A DNA stretch of 22,159 nt from Branchiostoma floridae. Taxonomy: Eukaryota; Chordata; Leptocardii; Amphioxiformes; Branchiostomatidae. The notes under the pieces are model-generated. The model searched no databases, was not told the origin of the DNA, and worked only from the letters and a program-made list of their open reading frames with translations. The stretch lies in NCBI RefSeq assembly GCF_000003815.2, contig NC_049987.1, positions 16,352,701 to 16,374,859 on the forward strand. Direction: 5' to 3'. Below are positions 7,121-15,982 of this stretch, piece by piece (the stretch's first letter is position 1; every line of letters starts with the position of its first letter). The position numbers and the translations under genes are program-made.

Positions 7121-8452
7121 ATGGCCCACATTCATCCCCTGTCGTGTTCCTGCACCAAATCAGAATTGGATCTGTTTGAGGTACCGCCAACTCAGACGAC
7201 CATAACGGACGGTAGATGGGTAGAGTATCATCCGGTGGCCAGTCTCGCCGAGTCTTCCCCGATAGAATTTGACATTCCTGGAGCGGGGGAGGAATTTACG
7301 GACCTTTCCCAGACGAAATTGTACGTGAAAGCCAAGATCGTTCTCCCTAACGGCAACGACCTGCCGGACAACGCCAAGGTAGGCCCGGTAAACCTGTTTC
7401 TTCAATCGCTCTTCTCGCAAGTCACAGTCACGGTCGCTGGCAAGGACATAACGGATTCCACTAATTGCTATCCATATCGTGCTTACCTGGAGACGCTGCT
7501 AAACTATGGGTCTGAAGCAAAGCAATCGCAGCTGACATCCGAACTTTTCTATCAAGACACGCCGGGACGACTTCACTTGGTCGACCCCTACCCAACAGAT
7601 CAGGGCGCAGTGGCGAACGAAGGATTGGTGAAGCGTGCCAACATGACCCGCAACAGTCGCGAAGTGGACCTCATAGGACCCCTACACGTCGATCTGTTTC
7701 ATCAAGATCGCTTTTTGCTCAGCAAAGTCGACGTTAAAATCAAGCTGCACCGATCGAAACATCAATTCTGTCTGATGTCGCCTGGGGATCAGTTCAAAAT
7801 TGTCATCACGGAGGCTGCCGTCTTTCTGAGAAAGGTCAACCTGTTACCCACCTATCAGCTGTCCATCGAAAGTCAACTCAACAAGCAGACGGCCAAGTAT
7901 GCCCTTAAGAGAGTTCAGTTAAAACCTTTTACAATTCCCCGTGGTAACCATTCAGTGTCGAGCGACAATCTGTTCCTGGGACAGGTCCCCAAACGCGTGG
8001 CGATCGCTCTGGTGGACAACGCAGCCTTCCAGGGGTCGTTCGGTACCAACCCCTTTAACTTTCAACACTTTAACTTGAACTACATCAGTCTCTGCGTCAA
8101 TGGGCAGGAGGTGCCTCACAAAGCGCTGACACCCAACTTTGCCGAGGGACAGTTCGTCAGATCGTACATGAACTTGTTTGGAACGACAGGCAAGCAAGGG
8201 CAAGACAGCGGGAACCAGATCGCGAGAAGTGACTACGACAAGGGCTTCACGGTGTGGTGTTACGACCTAAGTCCTGACCTCTGCGGCCTCGGTGGGGACC
8301 ATTTTAACATAATCAGACAGGGAAACCTTCGCCTGGAGCTGCATTTTGCACAGGCTTTAGATCAAACAGTGGTGGCGGTGGTCCTCGCTGAATTCGACAA
8401 TCTCCTGGAGATTGACAGGCAGAGAAACATCAGCTTTGACTACAGCAACTAG
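7121..8452 (+). CDS. MCP: Major capsid protein (double jelly-roll, hexon-like)
   Basis: 443 residues from the ATG at 7121 (CGTCATGG), 16 bases after the core stop. An in-frame ATG at 7025 would add 32 residues read out of the core protein gene and is rejected. The start region SELDLFEVPPTQT (14-26), then WVEYHP (33-38) and a PIEFDI strand (47-52), is the signature opening of Polinton/adintovirus major capsid proteins. The tail around LEIDRQRNISFDY is also typical. By family knowledge it forms trimers with two jelly rolls per chain and builds the icosahedral shell. No breaks or stops are present. Its TAG stop is two bases before the protease ATG, the same spacing as penton to core. Confidence 0.93.
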   Translation: MAHIHPLSCSCTKSELDLFEVPPTQTTITDGRWVEYHPVASLAESSPIEFDIPGAGEEFTDLSQTKLYVKAKIVLPNGNDLPDNAKVGPVNLFLQSLFSQVTVTVAGKDITDSTNCYPYRAYLETLLNYGSEAKQSQLTSELFYQDTPGRLHLVDPYPTDQGAVANEGLVKRANMTRNSREVDLIGPLHVDLFHQDRFLLSKVDVKIKLHRSKHQFCLMSPGDQFKIVITEAAVFLRKVNLLPTYQLSIESQLNKQTAKYALKRVQLKPFTIPRGNHSVSSDNLFLGQVPKRVAIALVDNAAFQGSFGTNPFNFQHFNLNYISLCVNGQEVPHKALTPNFAEGQFVRSYMNLFGTTGKQGQDSGNQIARSDYDKGFTVWCYDLSPDLCGLGGDHFNIIRQGNLRLELHFAQALDQTVVAVVLAEFDNLLEIDRQRNISFDYSN

Positions 8453-8454
8453 AG

Positions 8455-9000
8455 ATGGACACGAGACAGATGTACGCCGTCTTACGGAGCGACAAGAACA
8501 CGGCACCTCACCTCCGCGGAGTCTTTGCTTCAGATCGGCTTCCGAGGCATGTACGGGTCTATCCGAGCGCTTACGTCGTTAATACTGACCCAAGCAATAA
8601 GCCCGGGCAGCATTGGCTGGCCATCTATTTTGACGAGGAAGGACGGGGCGAATTCTTTGATTCTTATGGCCGTGCCCCTAGTCTGTATCCCCGCCCTATA
8701 TTAAGATTTTTGCGGGGAAATACGCGCCTTCCGTGGATTCGTAACCAGCGCCAGATACAAGCTAGACTGTCTACCACTTGTGGGCATCACTGCCTGTTCT
8801 ACCTCTTGCACAGATGCAGAAATATTCCAATGACTAGCATAGTCGATATGTTTAGCAGTGACTTAGAACTGAACGATGTATCCGTAGCGGAGTTTATAGA
8901 GCGGCATTTTGATATAGATGCTCCCGTGGTCGACATTGAGCTTGTCATGCGACAGATAGCGAGAACCCTTGAAGACTTTGATCGAGCGTTAAACGACTAA
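8455..9000 (+). CDS. PRO: Adenain-like cysteine protease (virion maturation)
   Basis: 181 residues. The adenain/C5-type catalytic set is intact: His53 (GQHW), Asp69 (FFDSYGR), Gln102 as oxyanion residue and Cys109 (TTCGHHC). The seven-residue Gln-to-Cys spacing is the same as in adenovirus protease. Length is close to the 200-residue family norm. The enzyme trims capsid and core precursors during maturation; the core protein upstream has one matching site. It is the last gene of the plus-strand structural block, two bases after the major capsid stop, and is followed by an AATAAA at 9074. All the structural genes probably end at that signal or in the repeat beyond it. Confidence 0.93.
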   Translation: MDTRQMYAVLRSDKNTAPHLRGVFASDRLPRHVRVYPSAYVVNTDPSNKPGQHWLAIYFDEEGRGEFFDSYGRAPSLYPRPILRFLRGNTRLPWIRNQRQIQARLSTTCGHHCLFYLLHRCRNIPMTSIVDMFSSDLELNDVSVAEFIERHFDIDAPVVDIELVMRQIARTLEDFDRALND

Positions 9001-9073
9001 CGTATGCATGGTTAACCGTATACCATATGATATAGCTTTTAGAGTGTAGTATTGACTGTAGAAGGTTGTTATG

Positions 9074-9079
9074 AATAAA
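9074..9079 (+). terminator. Poly(A) signal after the structural gene block
   Basis: First AATAAA after the protease stop (9000). No earlier AATAAA was noticed between the integrase stop and this point. Confidence 0.65.
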
Positions 9080-9121
9080 TATCATGAAAACGTATATCGG
9101 TCATAACGTGTTCTCTTTTTC

Positions 9122-9590
9122 CGCACACACAATCGCACACACAATCATACACATACACTCGCAGAAACAAATAAATGTAAACACAGTCTACATCTAGGCC
9201 CGTGTCCGCATCACGGGAAACTTTAATTGTGAACGCTCACACACAATCGCACACACAATCACACACACAATCACACACATACACTCGCAGAAACGAATAA
9301 ATGTAAACCCAGTCTATATCTAGGCCCGTGTCCGCATCACGGGAAACTTTAATTGTGAACGCTCACACACAATCGTACACATACACTCACAGAAACAAAT
9401 AAACGGAAAACCATTCTATATCTAAGCCCGTGTCCGCATCACGGGAAACTTTAATTGTGAACGCTCACACACAATCGCACACACAATCATACACACAATC
9501 ATACACATACACTCGCAGAAACAAATAAATGGAAACGCATTCTATATCTAGACCCGTGTCTGAATCACGGGAAACTTTATTTGTTAACGC
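9122..9590. repeat. Convergent-end repeat with hairpins and poly(A) signals, four copies
   Basis: Units of 102-126 bp recur. Each has a CA-rich stretch (ACACAATCGCACAC type), then AATAAA (9169, 9296, 9398, 9524), then about 25 bases later a stem-loop CCCGTG-N7-CACGGG (9199, 9325, 9427, 9553), and then AAACTTTAATTGTGAACGC. In the last unit the loop has changed but the stem has not. The block lies between plus-strand genes ending at 9000 and minus-strand genes ending at 9593, so it probably insulates or terminates converging transcripts. No coding frame. Confidence 0.85.
9576..9581 (-). terminator. Poly(A) signal for the minus-strand block
   Basis: TTTATT on the plus strand is AATAAA on the minus strand, 11 bases past the stop at 9593-9595. 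It arises in the fourth repeat unit by a TTTAATT to TTTATTT change; the other units lack it. Confidence 0.65.
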
Positions 9591-9592
9591 TG

Positions 9593-10408
9593 TTAAGTCC
9601 ACGACATTTCAGAGAAGCTCCGTTTGGTAGACGGAGTAGTGCCTGCACTGCCAACTTTCCGCTTCTTCCCTGGGAGCCTTTGAGCGACAACACGACGTCG
9701 CTTGGGTTGGGGTGTTGGGATGACGTCTTCGCTCTCTCCGTCAGAAAGATCTTCACCACGGGCGGTGCGGCTCTTGTGACGTTGGATCACGGATAGCCGG
9801 GTCGGGTGCCTGATAGCGGCTTCCGGCGCATTGATGCGTGCCAGTCCCCTGGCAAAAGATTGCCAGCCGGTGGGATTGAACCCTTGTCTCTTTTGCATCG
9901 CGTCTCTAATCAAGTCGGACACATTTGAACCTGGGACCACTTGTTTGTTGTAGAGCAACTGTCCCTGATCGTTATAACCGATGATGTCTCCGCCTTTGTG
10001 TTTGATGACGTTGAGCATCTGTCGTGCGCGAGCTTTCATGGTCTTGGGAAAGGCCTCCAGTATGCTCTGGTCTTCTTTACCACTGGATGCGGGGGAGCTG
10101 GGAGACTTTCCATCCGTGTTGCTGTCTGTGGTAGCGGTGTTGGTGACGGTAGTAGGTGAGGACAACACCCTCACCGTGACTGGCTCTGTGTGACGCTTAT
10201 CTCTGTACGTCAGATAACGCTGCAAGAGTTGTTGGTACAAGGTAGCTTTCTCGTCGTCCGGAAGATCGGGCCGTTCCATCACCGACTTCATTTCCTCGTC
10301 CAAGGTAACGGCGGTCTTGACCAGGGGAGACGTCTGTTCTTGTTGCTTAGCCTGAATCGTTGAGAGTAATTCTTGCGGCACGAGTGCCATCTTTCTGCTA
10401 TGTTCCAT
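9593..10408 (-). CDS. Conserved Polinton protein, unknown function (271 aa)
   Basis: The N-terminal part (1-75) is helical and acidic, with a LPDDEK turn (49-54) and a LLQRYL helix (61-66). A Ser/Thr-rich linker (78-112) follows. The conserved middle domain (115-200) includes LYNKQVVPGSN (152-162) and the GFNPTGW motif (176-182). The C-terminus has two basic clusters, PKRRR (235-239) and GKKRK (247-251), likely nuclear localisation signals. I recognise this layout from proteins beside the packaging genes in animal Polintons, but no function is established that I can name; a virion component is possible. The ATG at 10408 has GTCATGG context; Met7 is a fallback start. It lies 15 bases after the stop of the upstream 111-residue protein, on the same strand. 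Confidence 0.75.
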   Translation of the reverse strand: MEHSRKMALVPQELLSTIQAKQQEQTSPLVKTAVTLDEEMKSVMERPDLPDDEKATLYQQLLQRYLTYRDKRHTEPVTVRVLSSPTTVTNTATTDSNTDGKSPSSPASSGKEDQSILEAFPKTMKARARQMLNVIKHKGGDIIGYNDQGQLLYNKQVVPGSNVSDLIRDAMQKRQGFNPTGWQSFARGLARINAPEAAIRHPTRLSVIQRHKSRTARGEDLSDGESEDVIPTPQPKRRRVVAQRLPGKKRKVGSAGTTPSTKRSFSEMSWT

Positions 10409-10423
10409 GACGACAGAGCGACG

Positions 10424-10759
10424 TTACTTCCGTCCACCTCCAAATAAGGAGCTAATTGCAGAAATAATAGGACTGAGTAGAAGAGACAGGAACCCACCCT
10501 TCTGGATCAACGTCTGCCTTTTCTTGGTCAGGGGAACCTTCTTATCGCCAAGCTGACGCAGAGTAGCTTTGTGCCGAGCCAGACCTTTCTTCTGGGCAGG
10601 TGTGAGACGAACGTTGCCCTTCAAGACGTTGTGCGTGCAGTCACAAATCGATTTCAAGAGATCGTTAGGGGCGGACGACAGGATGGCTTTTCGCAATTTC
10701 GGGTTGGCCTTGCTCAACACCCGGAGACAATCGGCGTGACGATGTAACCTCTTCGACAT
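10424..10759 (-). CDS. Conserved small basic Polinton protein with hydrophobic tail (111 aa)
   Basis: Start chosen at the ATG at 10759; the longer frame begins with GTG at 10807, which an animal ribosome would not normally use. Residues 1-87 are Lys/Arg-rich and helical, with the conserved stretch from about 33 to 55 (CDCTHNVLKGNVRLTP at 39-54). Residues 88-106 are Gly-Gly followed by a hydrophobic helix, and the chain ends GGGRK. I recognise it as a protein that recurs beside the ATPase in animal Polintons. The layout (basic, with a lytic-looking hydrophobic end) resembles membrane-active virion proteins, but no function is shown. The ATPase stop is 44 bases upstream and the 271-residue gene starts 15 bases downstream. 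Confidence 0.75.
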   Translation of the reverse strand: MSKRLHRHADCLRVLSKANPKLRKAILSSAPNDLLKSICDCTHNVLKGNVRLTPAQKKGLARHKATLRQLGDKKVPLTKKRQTLIQKGGFLSLLLSPIISAISSLFGGGRK

Positions 10760-10803
10760 CTTCGGCAAAATGAGACCGCGGTGTGGACGAACGGAACGTT
10801 TTA

Positions 10804-11451
10804 TCACTTTCTCAGGTACACTTGGGGTTGTGGCGTCAGCATGTTGGTTCTCACGCGCAGGTCCTGGGGCGTTTCGGGATGGAGGTCAAGGAAGAGATGT
10901 CCGTACGTCGTCTTATTCACGGCGTCCTCGTAACACTCTCGAAGAAATTTACTGTGTCCCGGGTACATTTGCCGAGCTAACGTGGTGATCATGCTTTGAT
11001 CCCTTGGCGATTTGAACAGGACGATGTAACTGGAGTTTAGAGAAATGGTTCTCAGGCCTTGAAAGAACAAATTCTGAACGAGAAAAATCACCGACAAGTC
11101 ACGATGACGGCTGGCTCGGGTAAACAATTTCGTAACCCGTTGATCCGTGTCCTTGGCCGACTCAATCATGAGATCATCAATCACGAGCGCGTTTCGGCAT
11201 GACGGCTTAATGACGTCATTCCAATTGTTGGGAAGGCCTTCTACGAATTGAACTTTTGAACCAAGTTTCGAAGTCAGCTCGCGGTGCAGCTTGTCCTGAA
11301 ACTCCGAATAACACCACACCACGTGTTGAAAGGGACCGGGATCAATCCAACTGGCTCCCGTCGTCAGTAGTTTTTGAGCAAAAAAAGATTTCCCAGACCC
11401 AGAACAGCCCGCTAGAACCATCCGACATGGATGGTGTATTCTCGCATCCAT
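10804..11451 (-). CDS. ATP: DNA-packaging ATPase (FtsK/HerA-type)
   Basis: 215 residues from the first ATG in frame (11451); the longer frame starts at TTG. Walker A is Gly15 to Ser22 (GCSGSGKS). Walker B is Leu89 to Asp93 (LVIDD). A sensor-like VQN motif (125-127) follows a conserved arginine-rich FTRASRHR helix (111-118). Length and motif order match Polinton and adintovirus packaging ATPases, which pump genomes into capsids. All catalytic residues are intact. It lies 139 bp after the PolB stop and heads the small minus-strand block that probably ends at the AATAAA at 9576. Confidence 0.93.
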   Translation of the reverse strand: MDARIHHPCRMVLAGCSGSGKSFFAQKLLTTGASWIDPGPFQHVVWCYSEFQDKLHRELTSKLGSKVQFVEGLPNNWNDVIKPSCRNALVIDDLMIESAKDTDQRVTKLFTRASRHRDLSVIFLVQNLFFQGLRTISLNSSYIVLFKSPRDQSMITTLARQMYPGHSKFLRECYEDAVNKTTYGHLFLDLHPETPQDLRVRTNMLTPQPQVYLRK

Positions 11452-11460
11452 ACCCGCAAA

Positions 11461-11491
11461 TGACGTCAACTCTGCCCAGCAGCACTATTTA
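11461..11491 (-). promoter_or_regulatory. Possible ATPase promoter: CRE palindrome and TATA-like word
   Basis: In the 139-bp gap between PolB and ATPase, the minus strand carries GATAAATA (11484-11491) about 33-40 bases before the start codon and a full CRE palindrome TGACGTCA (11461-11468) just before it. The resulting leader would be very short. No PolB poly(A) signal is visible here, so read-through from PolB is an alternative. Confidence 0.35.
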
Positions 11492-11590
11492 TCTATCTAC
11501 TACAGAGGCGAGTCATGGCAGCAGCATGTCATCATCACACGATTGATTTACAATATACATCTATGCGCAATATATGACACAATAGCCGCT

Positions 11591-14500
11591 CTAAATATCG
11601 AGAGGGAGAGTGGTGACCCGGTCATTCTTTACCTTTCGTTTAGGATAAAAGTACGAAAAGGCATCACGGGTTTGCGTGTACGTGTGTATTTCGTTGTCGT
11701 GCACGCGAAACCCTTTGTTGATGCCCTGCCCGCTTTTCTTGGTCTGCAAGACGTTCAGGTACTTGAGGTGGTTGATGACGTTACACCGTTTGCTCACCCC
11801 TTTGCAACTGAACTTGTCCTCATTCGCTTCATCTCCGCCGAAACAGTAATACGTTTTACTGCACAGGCCGACTATACCGCTCCCGGACCATTCTTCCTTG
11901 AACAACCCGGGAGTGCGCTTGTCGTAAGCCGCGTTCTGTTTGGTGTCTGTCCGGGGGAACCAGTCAGATTTCTCGCGGTTGTACGACTCCCGCATGTCCG
12001 GTTTGATCACGTCCTCCAGCTTGTCCGCCGAGATGGCGATATAAGCAGAGTCCGTGTCCATTTCACAGTACTGGAAATCGGACACGTCCACGAACTTTAA
12101 CATGAAGTCGTAGTAAAAGGCAAGCATACGTAATTTGGCATATTGGTATACGAAGAAGCCAATTTGCATGGGAAGGTTAAACTTGATGGTGCGCTTCGCC
12201 GACTCAATTTCAAAGAAATTGTCGTCGTTGACCACGATCAGATGCCGAAACCGCGAAGTGTTGATCTTTCGAGTGGCGGTCACGACGTCTTGGCAATACT
12301 CGACGTCTGTTTGTTTTTCTTTGTTGGTGACCGTCTTGCCGTAGCCAGAATTACCGATCAGCTTCATGGTGTCGGCGATGATCTTCTTGGTTTTGTCCTC
12401 GTCACCTTTACGTCTCGCATCGCTAACGGCATCTCCGAAAGCTTTAAAACTGGGTTTGGGTCTGTACTCCATCACCTGGTAGATGCGAGTGACCTTCAAG
12501 CCGTGGTCGAGATACCAGTTGAGCAAGGGCGAAGCCAAGAGGATCTTTTGACCGAACATACTACCGATGAGCGATCGCCTGGGTTTGGACATAATGCGAT
12601 GCTTCTCGGCGTACTCCTTCATGTGCTCGCCAATGTCGTCGATGGAGATCTCGACGTTCTTAAATATCGGAGGCATTTCGGCGAAGCGCGACTTGAGATC
12701 CGCGGGGACCTCGATGTCGCATTCCACCGCTCCAAACAACTCCTTCGAGCGAACAGCCTGGAGGACGCGTTCACCGGTCATGTCGGGAAGATGTTCGGTG
12801 GGAGTCTTGCGGCCTTCCAAGAAAGACGCCAATCGGACGTCGGCTCTTACCAAGTTTCTCCACTGACACTCCCTCATCTCGATGACCGTATACCCACACA
12901 CCCGCAGGTACTCGGTAATTTGGGCCGTTTCCGCCCGCAAAGTCGCGAAAGACTTGCCGCGACGATCGTTGAAGAATTGGCCTTTGGTCAAGGGACAGCG
13001 GTGACCGTGCCAATAGCAACCGTGAAACTGAAAGATTTCCCCGGTGTCGGAACAGAAACCGTCCACCGGAATTCGACGTGAACCGATGCGCTTCTCTGTG
13101 CTATTGAATTTGTGGCGAATGACGAGGTTCCGCTCTTGGGCCAGCCAGTCTAACCAGTCGACGGCCATTCGTCCCCACTGAGGTGTAGAATATTCTCTTT
13201 CGAACCCCGTGTCTTCCCGCCGCCGAATGTAATGGCCGGAGGGCATGTCCTGCATCAGGGCCCACAAATATAACGCATTCGCGTCGTAGCCAATGACCTT
13301 TTGACAAGGTTTCGGTTCCCTGCCCGACAATGTCATCTCGTCGGCCCTGATGTAGGTCTTGCCCTTCTCGTGGTACCTATGAAAGATGATGCTGGGTCCC
13401 CCCACTATGTTGTCTTTATACAATCTGTACACCTCCTCATTGTCTGGAAGAGTAAAGTAAGTATCGTGCGGCAGGTTCATGAAGAGGTACTTAAGTGTCA
13501 GACCCGGGACGCTAATACCGTCCTTAAACATGTCTATACCCTTGTCCTGGTAGAACTCTGTCATCTTCTGCACGGCTTCCACCATGGGGCTAACGTCCTT
13601 GTTGTTGTACCATATTAGAAAGTCCCTCATCGTCGTCATGCCCTGCTCTTCCCACACCCGCTGACAGTACAGATAATCCTCCTCCGAGATGTCGGACTGT
13701 CGCAGGTTGCTATGGAAGGCGGCTCGTGGTGGTAGCTGCGTGTCATCTAACTTGTCCAAGCTGTCCATCCATTCGTACGGGAAGAATCCCTTGGTCTCCT
13801 GGCATCCGTACGCCTTCAGCAGGATAGAGTAGGAGAAGCCCGGAGCCACATAATTGATGAGATCCAGGAATTTCAGGTCGTCCGTTTCAATGGACATGTA
13901 CGTGTTGTTCTTCTTGATGGGTCGGAGTTTGCTGGTCGATCGCAACAGCAGCGGGAGGAACACTTTTTTGATGGCGTTCAGGTCATACTTCCCGCCGTTG
14001 AAACTAAGGACCACCAGCTGACTCATGTACTTGCTCAGTTCCTCCATCATTTTTGTCATGTAATGTTCTTTCATGCGCTTTTCTTTTCGCTTTACCTTGT
14101 CTTGCGGGGATTCTCCTTCTGTTTCCTCTTCTTCTTCTTCCTCTTTTTCCAAATCCCTTTGCCGAATTTCTCCCATCTTGAGCGACACCGAGAGGAACTT
14201 TTCCGACAGAAGGGAGTACGCTTTACGACTGATTTGCTGCAGGAAATTCAACAAGTCTTCAGCCACTTTTGTCGGGTCGCCTTCGGACACGAAACATTCT
14301 GGGTCGGTGTATTCAGGGACGTTTGAGCAGACGCTCACGCTCAATAGTTCGTGCGCCGCCTCCCACGTCATCTTGTCCGTCTTTTGATCAGTCAGTGGTT
14401 TTAGAAGACATTCTATATCGAAGCAGGCGCGGTAGGGATAGTAACGATCTTCTTCGGGGACGACGATCCCTTCGTCCTGCAGCTTTTCAAAGATGGTCTG

Positions 14501-15982
14501 CGGTAGATGGTAGGCGCCCCCCGGATACACCTTGGTCACCTTACCGTCGCACGTGCGAATGTGGGCTTCGCAATTGCCGCGGCGCGTCCACCTCTTTCCG
14601 CATTGCGGACACGCGTACGACTTGGCGTAAGTCTTAAAATCTTTAATGTAACTGTAATGTTGCTCGCAGAGATTCAGGTACATCGTGTTGTTGTGCGTAG
14701 ACAGGGGACGTCTCACCAACTCCGCAAAGAAATCGTCATCTTCGGCGTCTTCATCGCGATTGGGCTGTAGAGCATAGACGTACACGTCGACCTCAAACAA
14801 TTTCTCTATGTCCTCCAGGTGCTTGAGGGACACGCCTTTGAACTGCCTGGGCGTCTTACCCACCCACGTCAGGTACTCGTTGAAGAGGCTCTTGGTCGTC
14901 CTTTCCAGTTTGGTGCGATCGCATTGCCGATGGAGTGCCAGGCACCGGAAAAAGCAGAGCTTGTCCGTGTACGGGCCGTGCGGTCCGCTAAGTAGGGCGA
15001 TGATGGACCTGCTGTTCCTGATGTAGTCTGTCAGCGTCCCGGCGGCACCGATCGGGTGGTCCTTGATTTTGTTCACGTAAAACATGACGTTCACCATCTT
15101 CTGAAGGACGGACTTACTGTTGGGGCGCTCCTGTCGCGCCTTCTCCATGTGATCGACCTCTTCGATCTTGTCCAGGAACCGTCGGATACCATCCTCGTTT
15201 TCCACTTGGACAGGTTCTGGTAAAAAGCCGTTATTATTTTCACATGGGTAAAAATATCGCAGTGCCCCCGTTTCCCCGTCCTGGAGGATGAACCCGAACG
15301 ATAGGTTGATCTTAAAGACGGTTTGCTGGTCGCCAAAGATGGCCCATACGTTGTCGGCCAGATCGCTAGGATTTTCGGACTCCAGTCGAAAGTTGTACGT
15401 GTCCTGGATGTTTTGTCCCCGCTTGAACTGCGTCCTGATCATAGACCATTTCTGCCGGTACAGATTCTGAACGGCCCCGTCTTCGTGCTGGGGAATCAGC
15501 TCTTCCGATACGTCCTCCGGATCTTCCTCAAAAGGAAATGCGTCGTCGTCTCCTGCGGGTTGGATGTGGCGTCGTTTCGCTTTGGGCCCGGCCCCGTCTG
15601 CGGAGGAAACCCTTTTCCGTGGACGGGAGGTAGACGCCACGGGGTGTGCAGCTTCTCGGTGCGCCTGCAGGGCATGGGCCGTGTCAAACGCCACGTTACA
15701 CGGCCGGCACCAGAACGTGGGGGCCGGCTTGGGTTTATCGTGCAGCCGCCGATGTTGCAGTAGGTTATCCCGTCTAGGAAACTTTTTGCCGCAAAAATCG
15801 CACTCGTGCGTGGGTGCGGTCGGGTCGTGCTGCTTTTGATGACGCCTAAAACTGTCGAGACGGTTATAGGTTTTGTCGCAGATCTCGCAGAGGTAGGTCG
15901 TGGTGTCGTGCGACTTTTGGTGACGGGTGAGACTTCGTTTTTGGGCAAAGGTTTTTCCGCATGTATCACAAGTAAACGCCAT
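11591..15982 (-). CDS. POLB: Protein-primed family B DNA polymerase with N-terminal C2H2 zinc fingers
   Basis: 1,463 residues from ATG 15982 (GTCATGG); the longer frame begins with TTG. Four C2H2 fingers open the protein (Cys/His at 5-8-21-25, 32-35-48-52, 61-64-77-81, 92-95-108-113), then a basic NLS-like stretch (about 120-139). A fifth, C2HC-type finger is at 457-478. Exonuclease motifs: ExoI Asp522/Glu524, ExoII Asn662/Asp667, ExoIII Tyr792/Asp796. A Glu-rich insert (about 612-623) lies between ExoI and ExoII. Polymerase motifs: A Asp900 with ANALY, B Lys1207 to Gly1215 (NSGYG), C Asp1309-Thr-Asp1311-Ser. A Vsr-like segment sits between A and B. It copies the element from protein-primed ends and proofreads. 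Every catalytic residue is present and the frame is unbroken. TAG stop at 11591. Confidence 0.96.
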   Translation of the reverse strand: MAFTCDTCGKTFAQKRSLTRHQKSHDTTTYLCEICDKTYNRLDSFRRHQKQHDPTAPTHECDFCGKKFPRRDNLLQHRRLHDKPKPAPTFWCRPCNVAFDTAHALQAHREAAHPVASTSRPRKRVSSADGAGPKAKRRHIQPAGDDDAFPFEEDPEDVSEELIPQHEDGAVQNLYRQKWSMIRTQFKRGQNIQDTYNFRLESENPSDLADNVWAIFGDQQTVFKINLSFGFILQDGETGALRYFYPCENNNGFLPEPVQVENEDGIRRFLDKIEEVDHMEKARQERPNSKSVLQKMVNVMFYVNKIKDHPIGAAGTLTDYIRNSRSIIALLSGPHGPYTDKLCFFRCLALHRQCDRTKLERTTKSLFNEYLTWVGKTPRQFKGVSLKHLEDIEKLFEVDVYVYALQPNRDEDAEDDDFFAELVRRPLSTHNNTMYLNLCEQHYSYIKDFKTYAKSYACPQCGKRWTRRGNCEAHIRTCDGKVTKVYPGGAYHLPQTIFEKLQDEGIVVPEEDRYYPYRACFDIECLLKPLTDQKTDKMTWEAAHELLSVSVCSNVPEYTDPECFVSEGDPTKVAEDLLNFLQQISRKAYSLLSEKFLSVSLKMGEIRQRDLEKEEEEEEETEGESPQDKVKRKEKRMKEHYMTKMMEELSKYMSQLVVLSFNGGKYDLNAIKKVFLPLLLRSTSKLRPIKKNNTYMSIETDDLKFLDLINYVAPGFSYSILLKAYGCQETKGFFPYEWMDSLDKLDDTQLPPRAAFHSNLRQSDISEEDYLYCQRVWEEQGMTTMRDFLIWYNNKDVSPMVEAVQKMTEFYQDKGIDMFKDGISVPGLTLKYLFMNLPHDTYFTLPDNEEVYRLYKDNIVGGPSIIFHRYHEKGKTYIRADEMTLSGREPKPCQKVIGYDANALYLWALMQDMPSGHYIRRREDTGFEREYSTPQWGRMAVDWLDWLAQERNLVIRHKFNSTEKRIGSRRIPVDGFCSDTGEIFQFHGCYWHGHRCPLTKGQFFNDRRGKSFATLRAETAQITEYLRVCGYTVIEMRECQWRNLVRADVRLASFLEGRKTPTEHLPDMTGERVLQAVRSKELFGAVECDIEVPADLKSRFAEMPPIFKNVEISIDDIGEHMKEYAEKHRIMSKPRRSLIGSMFGQKILLASPLLNWYLDHGLKVTRIYQVMEYRPKPSFKAFGDAVSDARRKGDEDKTKKIIADTMKLIGNSGYGKTVTNKEKQTDVEYCQDVVTATRKINTSRFRHLIVVNDDNFFEIESAKRTIKFNLPMQIGFFVYQYAKLRMLAFYYDFMLKFVDVSDFQYCEMDTDSAYIAISADKLEDVIKPDMRESYNREKSDWFPRTDTKQNAAYDKRTPGLFKEEWSGSGIVGLCSKTYYCFGGDEANEDKFSCKGVSKRCNVINHLKYLNVLQTKKSGQGINKGFRVHDNEIHTYTQTRDAFSYFYPKRKVKNDRVTTLPLDI

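Noticed and set aside
12162-12169. Eighth octamer motif
   Set aside because: It lies inside PolB coding sequence, where the codons explain it.
12143-13081. 312-codon open frame on the plus strand inside PolB
   Set aside because: Antisense to the polymerase palm region, whose motifs are intact; no domain of its own.
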